Of a DNA stretch of 48,272 nt, positions 1 to 8,090 are shown in pieces. Position 1 is the first letter of the stretch, and every line of letters begins with the position of its first letter. Below the pieces are notes generated by a model, which saw nothing but the letters and a program-made list of their open reading frames with translations, searched no databases and was not told where the DNA came from. The position numbers were made by a program, and so were the translations under genes. Source of the DNA: Oscillospiraceae bacterium (GTDB taxonomy: Bacteria > Bacillota > Clostridia > Oscillospirales > Ruminococcaceae); the NCBI GenBank assembly GCA_017415165.1, contig JAFQIY010000045.1, positions 1 to 48,272 of the forward strand, given 5' to 3'.

Positions 1-144
1 AATAGTGAATATTGAATAATGAATAATTAAGGAATTGCCTTCGGCAATGATATTAAAAATGTCCGCAAAGCGGACACCTTAACTATTCACTATTCATTAT
101 TCTTTATTCATTTTTCATTAGTCTGTCGACTTTATCGACAGGCT
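1..144 (+). repeat. Family A palindromic repeat, copy R1 (cut by window start)
   Basis: The copy has AT-rich outer arms (AATAGTGAATA-type on the left, TATTCACTATT-type on the right) that can pair into a long stem. The stem is capped by two small hairpins, one around TTGCC-TTC-GGCAA and one TGTCCGC-AAA-GCGGACA. It ends in the hairpin AGTCTGTCGA/TCGACAGGCT at 120-144. Other copies lie at 12551-12727, 19358-19520 and, inverted, 40653-40837. The left end, which in other copies carries a TGTCGAAAA/TTTTCGACA hairpin, is outside the window. It carries no gene. Confidence 0.85.
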
Positions 145-146
145 CA

Positions 147-167
147 GGGTACCGATTTTCGGTACCC
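147..167 (-). terminator. Hairpin after the anti-sigma gene
   Basis: GGGTACCGA and TCGGTACCC form a 9-bp stem just beyond the anti-sigma stop codon at 175. On the minus strand the stem runs straight into repeat R1 (next bases TGAGCC) with no T-run. This fits a terminator separated from its T-run by the repeat, as seen at 12520 and 40621. Confidence 0.5.
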
Positions 168-174
168 TTTGCTG

Positions 175-1296
175 TTAAAAAAGATTTTCAATCATTTTCC
201 TTGTTTCGGGAGTAACGCCTCCGTCAATGATTTCGGGGGCGTATTCGGGGAGGATTGCAAACTGATAGGTGTAAACAACCTGTATTGTTCTGATGTATAC
301 GATTTTCTTTCCGTTTGTGTCGGTAAAGGTTATAATCATATCAGTCATAAAGCTTTCCGTTTCGTCATTGTAATAAATATCCCCATAGGTTACATTATAA
401 CAGGACACACCTGCACAATCAAGCTGCTTGAACTTTTCAGCAAGCTTTTTTTCATATTCGGGATTTGGAGTTTCAGTGTCAGAATAGTAACCGCTGATAA
501 GGTCATAGGTGCTGTCAGGGGAAGCTTCTCCGTTAATGACTGCTTCCATAACGCTGACAGGCTGAATGCACGGGTTGAAAGCAAAATCAAGCTTTCCGCA
601 TATAAAATCGTGAAGTTCATCGTGTTCTCCCGGAAGCTTTTCAATCGTCGGCATAACCATAAATTTGCCGCCCATTTCACTTACCCAGAAATTAATGTCG
701 GAAATACCGTCCGCTTCAACTACCACACAGGATGTCGGGAAAAGCGCATCGGAGTCAAACATAAGATTACTGTAAATACAGAAGCTTGCGGTTATTTCGG
801 GGTTTTTGTCCTTAATCAGATTGTAATATTCTTCAAGAGCCCTGCGGCAGTTCAATTCGATTTCATCACGTTGCGAGTAAAACTGCATTGCCATATCGTA
901 AATATCAATGTTGTCAATAACATAGTCTATATCGCCCTCATTAAGCTTGCTGATAAGATTTTTTGCCTTGTAAGTGGAAATTACCGTTTCAAAGCTGAGC
1001 ACATACGGGCTATGCATAATCTGTCCGACCGTAAGATAAATCACAGGGATAAAAAGCAATATCATCAAAGCAATCACAAGCTTGTTTCTGAAAATGCTTT
1101 TCTTGATTTTCTTGAACGGTTTTTTCGGCGCAGACGCTTCCGCTTCGGGTGCGGTTATCTCGCTTTTGAGTTCTGACATAAGCTTTGCACAGTCGGAACA
1201 TTCAGCCGTGTGCTGTTCAATTTCCGCCGCCGCATCGGGTGAGCAGACACCGTCACAATAAGCGGGAAGCAAGTCCCTGATAATTTCACATTTCAT
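175..1296 (-). CDS. Anti-sigma factor with zinc-finger domain, membrane anchored
   Basis: A 373-aa protein that probably binds and holds the ECF sigma factor encoded just upstream. The first 40 residues contain a cysteine/histidine zinc-binding pattern (HTAECSDC, H-x3-C-x2-C) typical of zf-HC2 anti-sigma domains. A Lys-rich juxtamembrane stretch and one transmembrane segment follow at about residues 70-93. The remaining 270 or so residues would lie outside the cell as a sensor of unknown fold. The start ATG follows AAAGGAATG, and the gene begins 4 bp after the sigma stop, so the two are co-translated. The signal it responds to cannot be read from sequence. Confidence 0.85.
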   Translation of the reverse strand: MKCEIIRDLLPAYCDGVCSPDAAAEIEQHTAECSDCAKLMSELKSEITAPEAEASAPKKPFKKIKKSIFRNKLVIALMILLFIPVIYLTVGQIMHSPYVLSFETVISTYKAKNLISKLNEGDIDYVIDNIDIYDMAMQFYSQRDEIELNCRRALEEYYNLIKDKNPEITASFCIYSNLMFDSDALFPTSCVVVEADGISDINFWVSEMGGKFMVMPTIEKLPGEHDELHDFICGKLDFAFNPCIQPVSVMEAVINGEASPDSTYDLISGYYSDTETPNPEYEKKLAEKFKQLDCAGVSCYNVTYGDIYYNDETESFMTDMIITFTDTNGKKIVYIRTIQVVYTYQFAILPEYAPEIIDGGVTPETRKMIENLF

Positions 1297-1300
1297 ATAA

Positions 1301-1783
1301 TCATTCCTTTCGTATCTCCTTGATAATCATTTCTTTCGCACGGAAAAAGATAACCCTTGCCCAGCCGTCGGATTTTCCAAAAAGTGAGCCGATTTCCTTG
1401 AAGGAAAGCTCGCTGAAAATTCTCAGTGAGAAAACCTCTTTGTAGGGGTCTTCAAGGGTGTGCAGGACACGGTGAATGTTGAGAACCTGTTCCCTGTCCT
1501 CAAATTTCAGCACGATATCCGACCCGTCTGTAAAGTCCTCGTCGCCAATCGACACGTTCTTCCGTTCGCTTTTCCGCAGGTAGTCTATGTACAGATTTTT
1601 GGCAATTCCGCAAAGCCACACCGACATCTTACAGCCTCCAAGGTAGCTGTCGATTGTCTTTACCGCACGGTAAAATGTATCCGCAGTAAGCTCCTCAGCA
1701 AGGTCAGTATTGCCGCACATCTTTAACAGAAAGCGGTACACGTCCTTTGCGTAAAGCCTGTATATCTCGTCAAAATCGGACAT
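1301..1783 (-). CDS. ECF RNA polymerase sigma factor (sigma-70 family)
   Basis: About 160 aa, the usual ECF length, with only sigma region 2 (LTADTFYRAV, then the DYLRKSERK linker side) and region 4 (helix-turn-helix around LSFKEIGSLFGKSDGWARV). The start chosen is the ATG at 1783, preceded by AAAGGAGGG with 10-nt spacing. A longer reading from a GTG at 1810 would begin at or before the predicted transcript start and contain the ribosome binding site, so it is rejected. The gene lies directly before its anti-sigma gene, and its promoter matches an ECF consensus, implying self-activation. Confidence 0.92.
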   Translation of the reverse strand: MSDFDEIYRLYAKDVYRFLLKMCGNTDLAEELTADTFYRAVKTIDSYLGGCKMSVWLCGIAKNLYIDYLRKSERKNVSIGDEDFTDGSDIVLKFEDREQVLNIHRVLHTLEDPYKEVFSLRIFSELSFKEIGSLFGKSDGWARVIFFRAKEMIIKEIRKE

Positions 1784-1817
1784 CTGCCCCGTCCCTCCTT
1801 TCCTTTTCACTCTATAT

Positions 1818-1843
1818 GACGGATGAGATTTAAAAGTGTTACA
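1818..1843 (-). promoter_or_regulatory. ECF-type autoregulatory promoter of the sigma gene
   Basis: Reading the minus strand, TGTAAC (1838-1843) is followed by exactly 16 nt and then CGTC (1818-1821). The Gram-positive ECF consensus is an AAC-containing -35 and a CGT-containing -10 with a 16-nt spacer. No good sigma-A promoter overlaps it. It sits 35 bp before the chosen start codon. Confidence 0.75.
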
Positions 1844-1872
1844 GAAAATCTGAAATTTTTCAGAAAATTATA

Positions 1873-1898
1873 AAGGGTACCAAACGATACCCTTTTTT
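1873..1898 (-). terminator. Intrinsic terminator after the lipoprotein gene
   Basis: GGGTATC and GGTACCC arms with the loop GTTT, read on the minus strand, are followed by TTTATAATTTT. On the plus strand the same hairpin ends in a run of six T. Confidence 0.6.
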
Positions 1899-1908
1899 GT
1901 AAATGAGA

Positions 1909-2703
1909 TTATTCCATATACTGATTAATATAATCATCATAAGTAAGCTCAGTGCAGTCAGCAGGAGGTGCGAAAACCGATTCGTCAGCCGCGTCAGCAA
2001 ACTCAACTGTCATATTCATAAATGTTACTTCGCCGTACATATTGATTGAGTAGTAAGCAACATTTCCAAGTGCGTCAAAATAAAATCTTGTAGGCACGCC
2101 CATAAGGTCGTACTCCTCATAGATATATTCTGTGCCGTTGACTTCCTCAATACCTGCCTCTGTGAAGCTTTCCATTTCGTCCTCAGCCAGCATATAGTTG
2201 TCAACGCCCTCAGAGCCGTTAGGGTTGATGCAGTAAGTCTTTGTCACGCCGTCAACCATATAGTAATTTGTGCCGTCGAAAATCTGTGTGGAGGACATCA
2301 TATCAGCAACCTCAACCTTTGAAACGAATTTATCGCCGAGTGTTTCAATTTCCATATCTGTTACAATTCCGACCATTTCGTAGCTTACGTTGATTCTAAC
2401 GTTGCCTGACCACTGACTTACCTTATTTGCAAGGTCAACTGCCCACAGTCCGTCAGCTCTGCTTGCGAGCACATCATCAATGCTTGCTTCCGCTTCAGTT
2501 TCAGCCACTGTAGTTTCAGCTTCAGTAGTAGTTGTTTCAGCCTCAGTTGCTTCGGTATCAGCTTCTGTAACAGCCTCTGTTTCAGCTGCCGCAGTATCTG
2601 CAGCGGTTGTCTCAGCTGTTTCATTCGTATTGTTTTCAGCAGCACAAGCTGTCATAGATGCCGCAATGACAAGAGCAGATATAATTGCAAGAATTTTTTT
2701 CAT
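1909..2703 (-). CDS. Secreted lipoprotein with Thr/Glu-rich linker
   Basis: The 264-aa protein begins with a lipoprotein signal peptide ending in the lipobox SMTAC (Cys about residue 19), so it should be lipid-anchored outside the membrane. Residues 22-70 are a low-complexity Ala/Glu/Thr tether. The remainder is a beta-rich domain of about 190 residues with no motif I can assign firmly; its pattern (variable strands, FDGTNYYMVDG) recalls LolA/LppX-like carriers, but that is only a suggestion. The gene is monocistronic, with a near-perfect sigma-A promoter upstream and a terminator downstream. Confidence 0.8.
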   Translation of the reverse strand: MKKILAIISALVIAASMTACAAENNTNETAETTAADTAAAETEAVTEADTEATEAETTTTEAETTVAETEAEASIDDVLASRADGLWAVDLANKVSQWSGNVRINVSYEMVGIVTDMEIETLGDKFVSKVEVADMMSSTQIFDGTNYYMVDGVTKTYCINPNGSEGVDNYMLAEDEMESFTEAGIEEVNGTEYIYEEYDLMGVPTRFYFDALGNVAYYSINMYGEVTFMNMTVEFADAADESVFAPPADCTELTYDDYINQYME

Positions 2704-2744
2704 AGTTGTAATTTCCTTTCTGATATAAATATTCTGTATTTACA

Positions 2745-2773
2745 ATTATACCCTTTTAAAGTTGTAATGTCAA
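2745..2773 (-). promoter_or_regulatory. Sigma-A promoter of the lipoprotein gene
   Basis: TTGACA (2768-2773), 17-nt spacer, TATAAT (2745-2750) on the minus strand: both hexamers match consensus exactly. It lies about 45 bp before the start codon. Confidence 0.85.
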
Positions 2774-2843
2774 CAAGATTATGAACGTTTTGTGACAAAA
2801 TATAATATTTTTTGTTTATCAAGAAAATTTATGTTCAAAATTA

Positions 2844-2872
2844 CAAAAAATCGGACAGCAAAAAGCTGTCCG
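2844..2872 (-). terminator. Intrinsic terminator after the DHH phosphoesterase gene
   Basis: On the minus strand CGGACAGC, loop TTTTT, GCTGTCCG, then ATTTTTTG: an 8-bp GC-rich stem followed by six T. Confidence 0.85.
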
Positions 2873-2886
2873 AAATATACTATGAA

Positions 2887-3804
2887 TTATTCCTGATAAT
2901 TGATAAGCTCGTCAAGCATCTTTGGCAGGTCTGTATCCATATTCTCGTCTGTAAACTGGCAAGTACCGACAGCCTTGTGTCCGCCGCCGCCGTATTTCAG
3001 CATAAGCTTGCCTACATTAACATTGGAAGTACGGTTGAGAATGGAGTAGCCAACAGCCGCGCTGCAGCCCTTTCCGCCCTTGCCGTTAACAATCCAAGCG
3101 GAAATATTCTGCTCAGGGTAGAGGCTGTAAATCAGGAAGCGGTTGCCTGAGTAAATCGGGTCAACGCCGCGGAGGTCGCTGATGATAACATCCTTTTCAA
3201 CACGTGTGTGTGCCTTGACCATTTCCTTGAACTTTTCAGCCTGTTCAAAGTAGATATCAATTCTCTCCTTGACATCAGGGAGAGCAAGAATTTCGTCTGT
3301 AGTCATTGTGCGACAGCAGTCAATAAGCTTTTCCATCAGCTGATAGTTAGAGATAGTGAAGTTTCTCCATCTGCCGAGACCTGTTCTCGGGTCCATAAGG
3401 AAGCCTACCAAAATCCAGCCTGTTGGGTTGAGAATTTCCTCACGGGTAAGGTTACCGCTGTCAACCTTATCAACGGCAATCATCATATCGTCGTAGTGGT
3501 CAAAGCGTTCCTTGCCGCCGTAGTAATCATAAATAATTCTTGCGCAGGAAGGTGCAATACGGCTTTCACCGTTGTACTTGCCCTCAAGCTGGTTACGCTC
3601 AAATTCGCTGGAGTGGTGGTCAAACCAGAGTCCGCAGCCTTCAACATAAGGCACGTTAGCGAGGCAGTCATTTTCGGTAATCTCGATAAGACCGTCCTGC
3701 AAATCCTTAGGATGAGCGAACTTCCAGTGGTCGATGACACCTACGTCTTTAAGCAGCGCACCGCAAGCAAGTCCGTCGAAATCTGAACGTGTAACAAGTC
3801 TCAT
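2887..3804 (-). CDS. DHH-family phosphoesterase (exopolyphosphatase/NrnA-like)
   Basis: A metal-dependent phosphoesterase of the DHH superfamily, whose members hydrolyse pyrophosphate, polyphosphate, oligoribonucleotides or cyclic dinucleotides. Motifs seen are the N-terminal RSDFDGLACGA aspartate motif, the signature WFDHHSSEF and a C-terminal DHHA1-type GGGGHKAVGTCQF. No GGDEF or CBS region is present, so this is the short cytosolic form of 305 aa. Start: the ATG at 3804 follows AGGAG with 8-nt spacing; an upstream in-frame codon at 3822 has no such site. It stands alone with its own promoter and terminator. The substrate cannot be decided from sequence. Confidence 0.85.
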   Translation of the reverse strand: MRLVTRSDFDGLACGALLKDVGVIDHWKFAHPKDLQDGLIEITENDCLANVPYVEGCGLWFDHHSSEFERNQLEGKYNGESRIAPSCARIIYDYYGGKERFDHYDDMMIAVDKVDSGNLTREEILNPTGWILVGFLMDPRTGLGRWRNFTISNYQLMEKLIDCCRTMTTDEILALPDVKERIDIYFEQAEKFKEMVKAHTRVEKDVIISDLRGVDPIYSGNRFLIYSLYPEQNISAWIVNGKGGKGCSAAVGYSILNRTSNVNVGKLMLKYGGGGHKAVGTCQFTDENMDTDLPKMLDELINYQE

Positions 3805-3855
3805 ATAAACATCTCCTGACATAGAAATATTGACAAATCAAAATTACATATCACC

Positions 3856-3884
3856 ATTATACACTATTTCCCGAAAAATTTCAA
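3856..3884 (-). promoter_or_regulatory. Sigma-A promoter of the DHH gene
   Basis: Minus strand TTGAAA (3879-3884), 17-nt spacer, TATAAT (3856-3861). Confidence 0.75.
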
Positions 3885-3977
3885 TAGATTTCAAACAGAT
3901 TTTTGCACAATCTTAGTGCAATTTTTATAAGCAAGTTTACGAAATTGCTGTAAATCATAATTTACCTTAATACACAA

Positions 3978-4006
3978 AACCGCCGCTCCGAATTGAAGCG
4001 ACGGTT
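3978..4006 (-). terminator. Terminator after pheT
   Basis: On the minus strand AACCGTCGCTTC, loop AATTC, GGAGCGGCGGTT: a 12-bp stem with two G-T pairs, then TTTTG. The T-run is short but the stem is strong. Confidence 0.65.
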
Positions 4007-4029
4007 ACAATTATTTATACAACGAAGCT

Positions 4030-4107
4030 TATTATGCACGAAGCTATGCTGAGAGTATTATGCACGAAGCTATGCTGAGAGTATTATGCACGAAGCTCTG
4101 CGCCGAG
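4030..4107. repeat. 26-bp tandem repeat spanning the 3' end of pheT
   Basis: Two identical 26-bp units (4030-4055 and 4056-4081, TATTATGCACGAAGC...) are followed by a third, partly diverged unit (4082-4107). The third is the last codons and stop of pheT. The downstream units are copies of the gene's own 3' end, including the stop codon. Confidence 0.85.
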
Positions 4108-6501
4108 TGCGGAGAGTTCCTTCAGAACACGCTTTACAGCTGCGTCAGCCTGCTCGTCGGTAAGTGTACCCTCGTGGGAACGCATTGAGATAGCGTATGC
4201 AACGGACTTCTTGCCCTCTGCAATCTGCTTGCCCTGATATACGTCAAAGAGAGTAACTGTTTCAAGGATGCTGCCTACAGCCTTCTTGATAGCCTTTTCA
4301 AGCTTTGCAACAGGGAGTGCTTCGTCGCAAACGATAGCGAGGTCACGGGTTGTTGCAGGGAACTTAGGGAGCGGCTTGTATGTCTTTGTTGCAACAGCAA
4401 CTTCAAGGATTTCTGTAACATTAATCTTTGCAGCGTAAGCCTTTGTGCCGATACCGTAGTTTTCGAGAGTTTCAGGGTGAAGCTCACCAACAATACCGAT
4501 TGCCCTGCCGTCCTTTGTGATTACTGCGCATCTGCCAGGATGGAAAGCGTCAGCTTCTGCGAATACAGCGCTGTCTGTGCAAGCTTCGTATTCGAAATCT
4601 TCAACGCCGACATTCTTCAGCATAGCGTCAACGATACCCTTGATGTCGTAGAAATCACGGTTGCCGCCGTACATACCAACGCTGAGACGTACAGGCTCGT
4701 CAGGGAGCTCTGCACCTGTTGGGAGATACTCGTTGCCAAGTTCAAACAGGCAAGCGGAAGCGTTACGGTTGTTGTAGTTTCTTGCGAGGACTTCACACAT
4801 TGAAGGAATGAGAGTTGTTCTCATAACGGATGTATCTTCGCCCAGCGGGTTTGTGATTACAACCGTGTTTCTCAGCTTGCTGTCCTCAGGGAGACGGATT
4901 TTATCGAAATACTTAGGGCTGATGAAAGAATATGTTGTGATTTCGTAAGCGCCGAGGGAAGTCATAGCGTTCATAATCTTGCGCTCAAACTTCTGCTTTT
5001 CAGTAAGCTCGGCAGCTGCAACACCGCGGATAATTGTCTTTGGAATGTTGTTGTAGCCGTAAATTCTTGCAACCTCTTCAGCAATATCAGCTTTGCACTC
5101 GATGTCGATACGAACGGACGGAGCGTAAGCCATACCGTTTTCAATCTTGAAATCAAGCTTTTCAAGGCACTTCTTCATTACGTCCTCGGAGATGTCTGTG
5201 CCCAGGAAGCCGTTAATCCAAGCAGGATTGAACTCAACACCCTTTGGTGTCTTGTCGGAGTGGTCAGCGTCGATGATTGTGTTTACAACCTCGCCGCAGC
5301 CGAGCATTTCAACAAGCTCGAATGCACGCATAATTGCAGGGTAAGCGTTCTGTGGGTCGATACCCTTTTCGAAACGTGCGGAAGCGTCAGTTCTCATACC
5401 GAGAGCCTTAGCTGTTGTACGAACGGAAGCGCCGTCGAAGCAAGCGGACTCGAAAACAACGTCAACTGTGTCGTCCATAATACCGCTGTACTCGCCGCCC
5501 ATTACACCTGCAACAGCAACAGGGCTTTCAGCGTCAGCGATAACGAGCATATTTTCGGTAAGAGCTCTCTCTGTACCGTCGAGAGTTGTGATTGTTTCGC
5601 CAGCCTTAGCGTTACGGATATTGATTTCGTTGCCCTTGATGTAGCGGATATCGAAAGCGTGCATAGGGTGACCGTATTCAAGCATTACATAGTTTGTGAT
5701 GTCAACGAAATTATTGATAGGACGCACACCGCTTGCACGGAGACGTTCTCTCATCCAGCGTGGTGACTGACCGATTTTAACGTTCTTTACAACACCAGCG
5801 ATATAGCGTGAGCAGAGGTCTGTGTTCTGCACGTTAACCTTCAGCATAGAGTTGATGTCGCCATCGATGCCCTTGTAGGTTGGCTCTTTTACTGTGTAAG
5901 GACGGTCAAAAGTTGCAGCTGTTTCTCTTGCAAGACCGATTACAGCAAGGCAGTCAGGACGGTTGGAAGTAATTTCGAACTCAACGGAAGTATCGTTAAG
6001 ACCGATTGCTTCCTTGATATCCATACCCAGTTCAAGCTCAGGACAGCCTTCTTCCTGCTGCATAATGAAGATACCGTCAGCGATTGCGTAAGGGAAATCG
6101 TGAGTTGTAAGACCAAGCTCGCCAAGGGAACAGAGCATACCGTTGGACTCAACGCCGCGGAGCTTGCCCTTCTTGATTTTGATGCCGTTAGGAAGTGTGG
6201 AGCCATCCATAGCAACAGGAACAATGTCGCCAGCCTTAACGTTAGGCGCACCTGTTACAATCTGGATAGGCTCGCCGTTGCCAGCCTTGCCCACGTCAAC
6301 CTGACACACTACAAGGTGGTCGGAATTTTCGTGGGGAACAACGGAAAGAAGCTTACCCACAACAACCTTGCTGATTTCCTCGCCCTCTGTCTCCCAGCGT
6401 TCAACCTTTGAGCCGCTGATTGTAAGACCTGAGCAGAATTCTTTTATTGAAAGGTCGGACACGTCAATATAATCCGACAGCCATCTCATTGATAAATTCA
6501 T
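4084..6501 (-). CDS. pheT: Phenylalanyl-tRNA synthetase beta subunit
   Basis: Pairs with PheS to form the cytosolic alpha2-beta2 enzyme that charges tRNA-Phe. At 805 aa it has the usual bacterial length and domain order: an N-terminal tRNA-binding OB-fold region (about 40-150, EEISKVVVGK to GNGEPIQIVTGAPNV), the B3/B4 editing region (about 210-400), a B5 domain, the catalytic-like core, and a C-terminal ferredoxin-fold anticodon-binding domain (KFPATTRDLAIVCDEALPV onward). The start ATG follows CAGGAGG. It is the last gene of pheS-(membrane protein)-pheT, with one extra gene between the two subunits, and is presumably controlled by the T-box leader before pheS. Confidence 0.97.
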   Translation of the reverse strand: MNLSMRWLSDYIDVSDLSIKEFCSGLTISGSKVERWETEGEEISKVVVGKLLSVVPHENSDHLVVCQVDVGKAGNGEPIQIVTGAPNVKAGDIVPVAMDGSTLPNGIKIKKGKLRGVESNGMLCSLGELGLTTHDFPYAIADGIFIMQQEEGCPELELGMDIKEAIGLNDTSVEFEITSNRPDCLAVIGLARETAATFDRPYTVKEPTYKGIDGDINSMLKVNVQNTDLCSRYIAGVVKNVKIGQSPRWMRERLRASGVRPINNFVDITNYVMLEYGHPMHAFDIRYIKGNEINIRNAKAGETITTLDGTERALTENMLVIADAESPVAVAGVMGGEYSGIMDDTVDVVFESACFDGASVRTTAKALGMRTDASARFEKGIDPQNAYPAIMRAFELVEMLGCGEVVNTIIDADHSDKTPKGVEFNPAWINGFLGTDISEDVMKKCLEKLDFKIENGMAYAPSVRIDIECKADIAEEVARIYGYNNIPKTIIRGVAAAELTEKQKFERKIMNAMTSLGAYEITTYSFISPKYFDKIRLPEDSKLRNTVVITNPLGEDTSVMRTTLIPSMCEVLARNYNNRNASACLFELGNEYLPTGAELPDEPVRLSVGMYGGNRDFYDIKGIVDAMLKNVGVEDFEYEACTDSAVFAEADAFHPGRCAVITKDGRAIGIVGELHPETLENYGIGTKAYAAKINVTEILEVAVATKTYKPLPKFPATTRDLAIVCDEALPVAKLEKAIKKAVGSILETVTLFDVYQGKQIAEGKKSVAYAISMRSHEGTLTDEQADAAVKRVLKELSALGAELRA

Positions 6502-6538
6502 TTTATTTTCCTCCTGTTAAGTTTTTACAGATACGGGA

Positions 6539-7003
6539 TTAAACATTTTCCTCATTAGCGGACTGAGTGTTTTCCTGTATTGCTTTAAGGTGTTCGAGAA
6601 ATTCTTTTGTGCCGTTTTCATTTGGAGAAAGACCATACTGCTTTCCGTTTTTAAGTCTAATCATAATAGTAACGGCAGGTCCTTCTGTTACGGAATATAT
6701 CTGGTCGATTTCACTGAACTCATATGTTGCAGGCTTTGCACCAAGCTGTAAAACTGAGAACTTTTCGTCGTTCCAATACCACGCACGCTTTGCGGAAGCA
6801 AATCCTGCAAATGCGGAAAGCGCTGCACAAAACACGAACACAAGAATAATAAGAATGTCTGACATAACCGTAAAATTAACGATTACCCCTGCTATGATTA
6901 AAATTGCCGCAAAAATATATAAGCCCTTTGATACCGCAGGATTTGATTTTATACAGCCCTTTGGCTCGTAATCAATTCTGCTGTCTGTAATTTTGTTTTC
7001 CAT
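6539..7003 (-). CDS. Small two-helix membrane protein between pheS and pheT
   Basis: 154 aa, family not recognised. It has a short polar N-terminus, two closely spaced transmembrane segments (about 27-46 and 49-68), and a soluble C-terminal part of about 80 residues whose strands (KFSVLQLGAKPATYEFSEIDQIYSV, read in two halves) resemble bacterial PH-like (YdbT/DUF304-type) folds; that similarity is tentative. The start ATG follows CAGGGGG. It lies 37 bp before pheT and 25 bp after pheS, so it should be co-transcribed with them under the T-box, although no link to aminoacylation is evident. Confidence 0.75.
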   Translation of the reverse strand: MENKITDSRIDYEPKGCIKSNPAVSKGLYIFAAILIIAGVIVNFTVMSDILIILVFVFCAALSAFAGFASAKRAWYWNDEKFSVLQLGAKPATYEFSEIDQIYSVTEGPAVTIMIRLKNGKQYGLSPNENGTKEFLEHLKAIQENTQSANEENV

Positions 7004-7028
7004 AGCTGTAACCCCCTGTTATTTGTTA

Positions 7029-8048
7029 TTAAAACTGACCCAAAAATCTCATATCATTCTCGTAAAGCAGACGCATATCGTTGATTTCGTAGCGTCCCAT
7101 TGTGATACGTTCAAGACCGATACCGAACGCAAAGCCGCTGTAAACCTCAGGGTCAATGCCGCAGCCTTCCAGTACCTTAGGGTGTACCATACCTGCACCG
7201 AGAAGCTCGATGTAGCCCTCGTTCTTACACATCGGACAGCCCTCGCCGTGACAGTTGAAGCACATAATATCAACCTCGGCGGAAGGCTCTGTGTATGGGA
7301 AGTGGTGCGGACGCAGACGAATCTTGCAGTCCTCGCCGTAAAGTCTCTGCATAAGAAGCTCAAGTGTACCGCAAAGGTCAGCAAATGTGATGCCCTTGTC
7401 GATTACAAGACCTTCAATCTGGTGGAAAAGTGGAGAGTGTGTTGCGTCAACAGCGTCGGAACGGTAAACACGTCCCGGGGAGATAATTCTGATAGGAGGC
7501 TTCTTGTTCTCCATTGTACGAATCTGTACGGAGGAAGTCTGTGTACGGAGGAGCACGTTTTCGCTGATGTAAAATGTATCCTGTGTGTCACGTGCTGGGT
7601 GGTGCTTAGGCATATTCAATGCCTCAAAGCAGTAGTGGTCGGTTTCAACCTCAGGACCTTCAACAACCTCGAAGCCCATACCGAGGAAAACTTCCTTAAC
7701 TTCGTTGAGTACGGCTGTGAGCGGGTGAAGCTTACCAACGGACTGTACCTTGCCTGGAAGTGTAACGTCGATGGTTTCTTCCTTCAGCTTCTTAGCCGCA
7801 AGTTCGGACTTGAGAGCAGCTGTTCTTGCTGCAAGTGTGTCCTCGATGCTCTTTCTTACTTCGTTTGCAAGCTGACCGATAACAGGTCTTTCCTCTGCGG
7901 AGAGACCGCCCATCTGCTTCAGAATAGCGGTAAGCTCGCCCTTTTTGCCGAGGTACTTTACACGGAGCGCTTCAAGCGCTTCTGCGGAATTGCACTCGGC
8001 AAGCTCTGCTTCTGCAAGCTGTCTGATTTTTTCAAGCTGTTCCTTCAT
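7029..8048 (-). CDS. pheS: Phenylalanyl-tRNA synthetase alpha subunit
   Basis: The catalytic subunit of PheRS: it activates phenylalanine with ATP and transfers it to tRNA-Phe. It has 339 aa, the normal length. The N-terminal coiled coil (about 1-85) binds tRNA. The class II core follows with motif 2 ([19 protein letters not shown]), the phenylalanine-binding region near PFTEPSAEV-like (here [11 protein letters not shown]) and motif 3 ([15 protein letters not shown]). The start ATG has AAAGGATTG upstream. First gene of the pheS-X-pheT operon. Confidence 0.97.
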   Translation of the reverse strand: MKEQLEKIRQLAEAELAECNSAEALEALRVKYLGKKGELTAILKQMGGLSAEERPVIGQLANEVRKSIEDTLAARTAALKSELAAKKLKEETIDVTLPGKVQSVGKLHPLTAVLNEVKEVFLGMGFEVVEGPEVETDHYCFEALNMPKHHPARDTQDTFYISENVLLRTQTSSVQIRTMENKKPPIRIISPGRVYRSDAVDATHSPLFHQIEGLVIDKGITFADLCGTLELLMQRLYGEDCKIRLRPHHFPYTEPSAEVDIMCFNCHGEGCPMCKNEGYIELLGAGMVHPKVLEGCGIDPEVYSGFAFGIGLERITMGRYEINDMRLLYENDMRFLGQF

Positions 8049-8090
8049 TAAAAAACAATCCTTTCCTTATCCCAAAATTACGAGGAATTC

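Noticed and set aside
169-1176. A 335-codon plus-strand frame
   Set aside because: Antisense of the anti-sigma gene, no family motif, begins inside the terminator region.
2480-2728. An 82-codon Ser/Ala/Val-rich frame opposite the lipoprotein
   Set aside because: Mirror of the Thr/Glu/Ala low-complexity linker.
3830-3862. Plus-strand promoter (TTGACA at 3830)
   Set aside because: Spacing to the next TATA-like hexamer is 20 nt and no plus-strand gene follows.
4030-4107. CRISPR-like array
   Set aside because: The 26-bp units are directly adjacent without spacers.
6993-8051. A 352-codon plus-strand frame
   Set aside because: Antisense of pheS, no motif or ribosome site.
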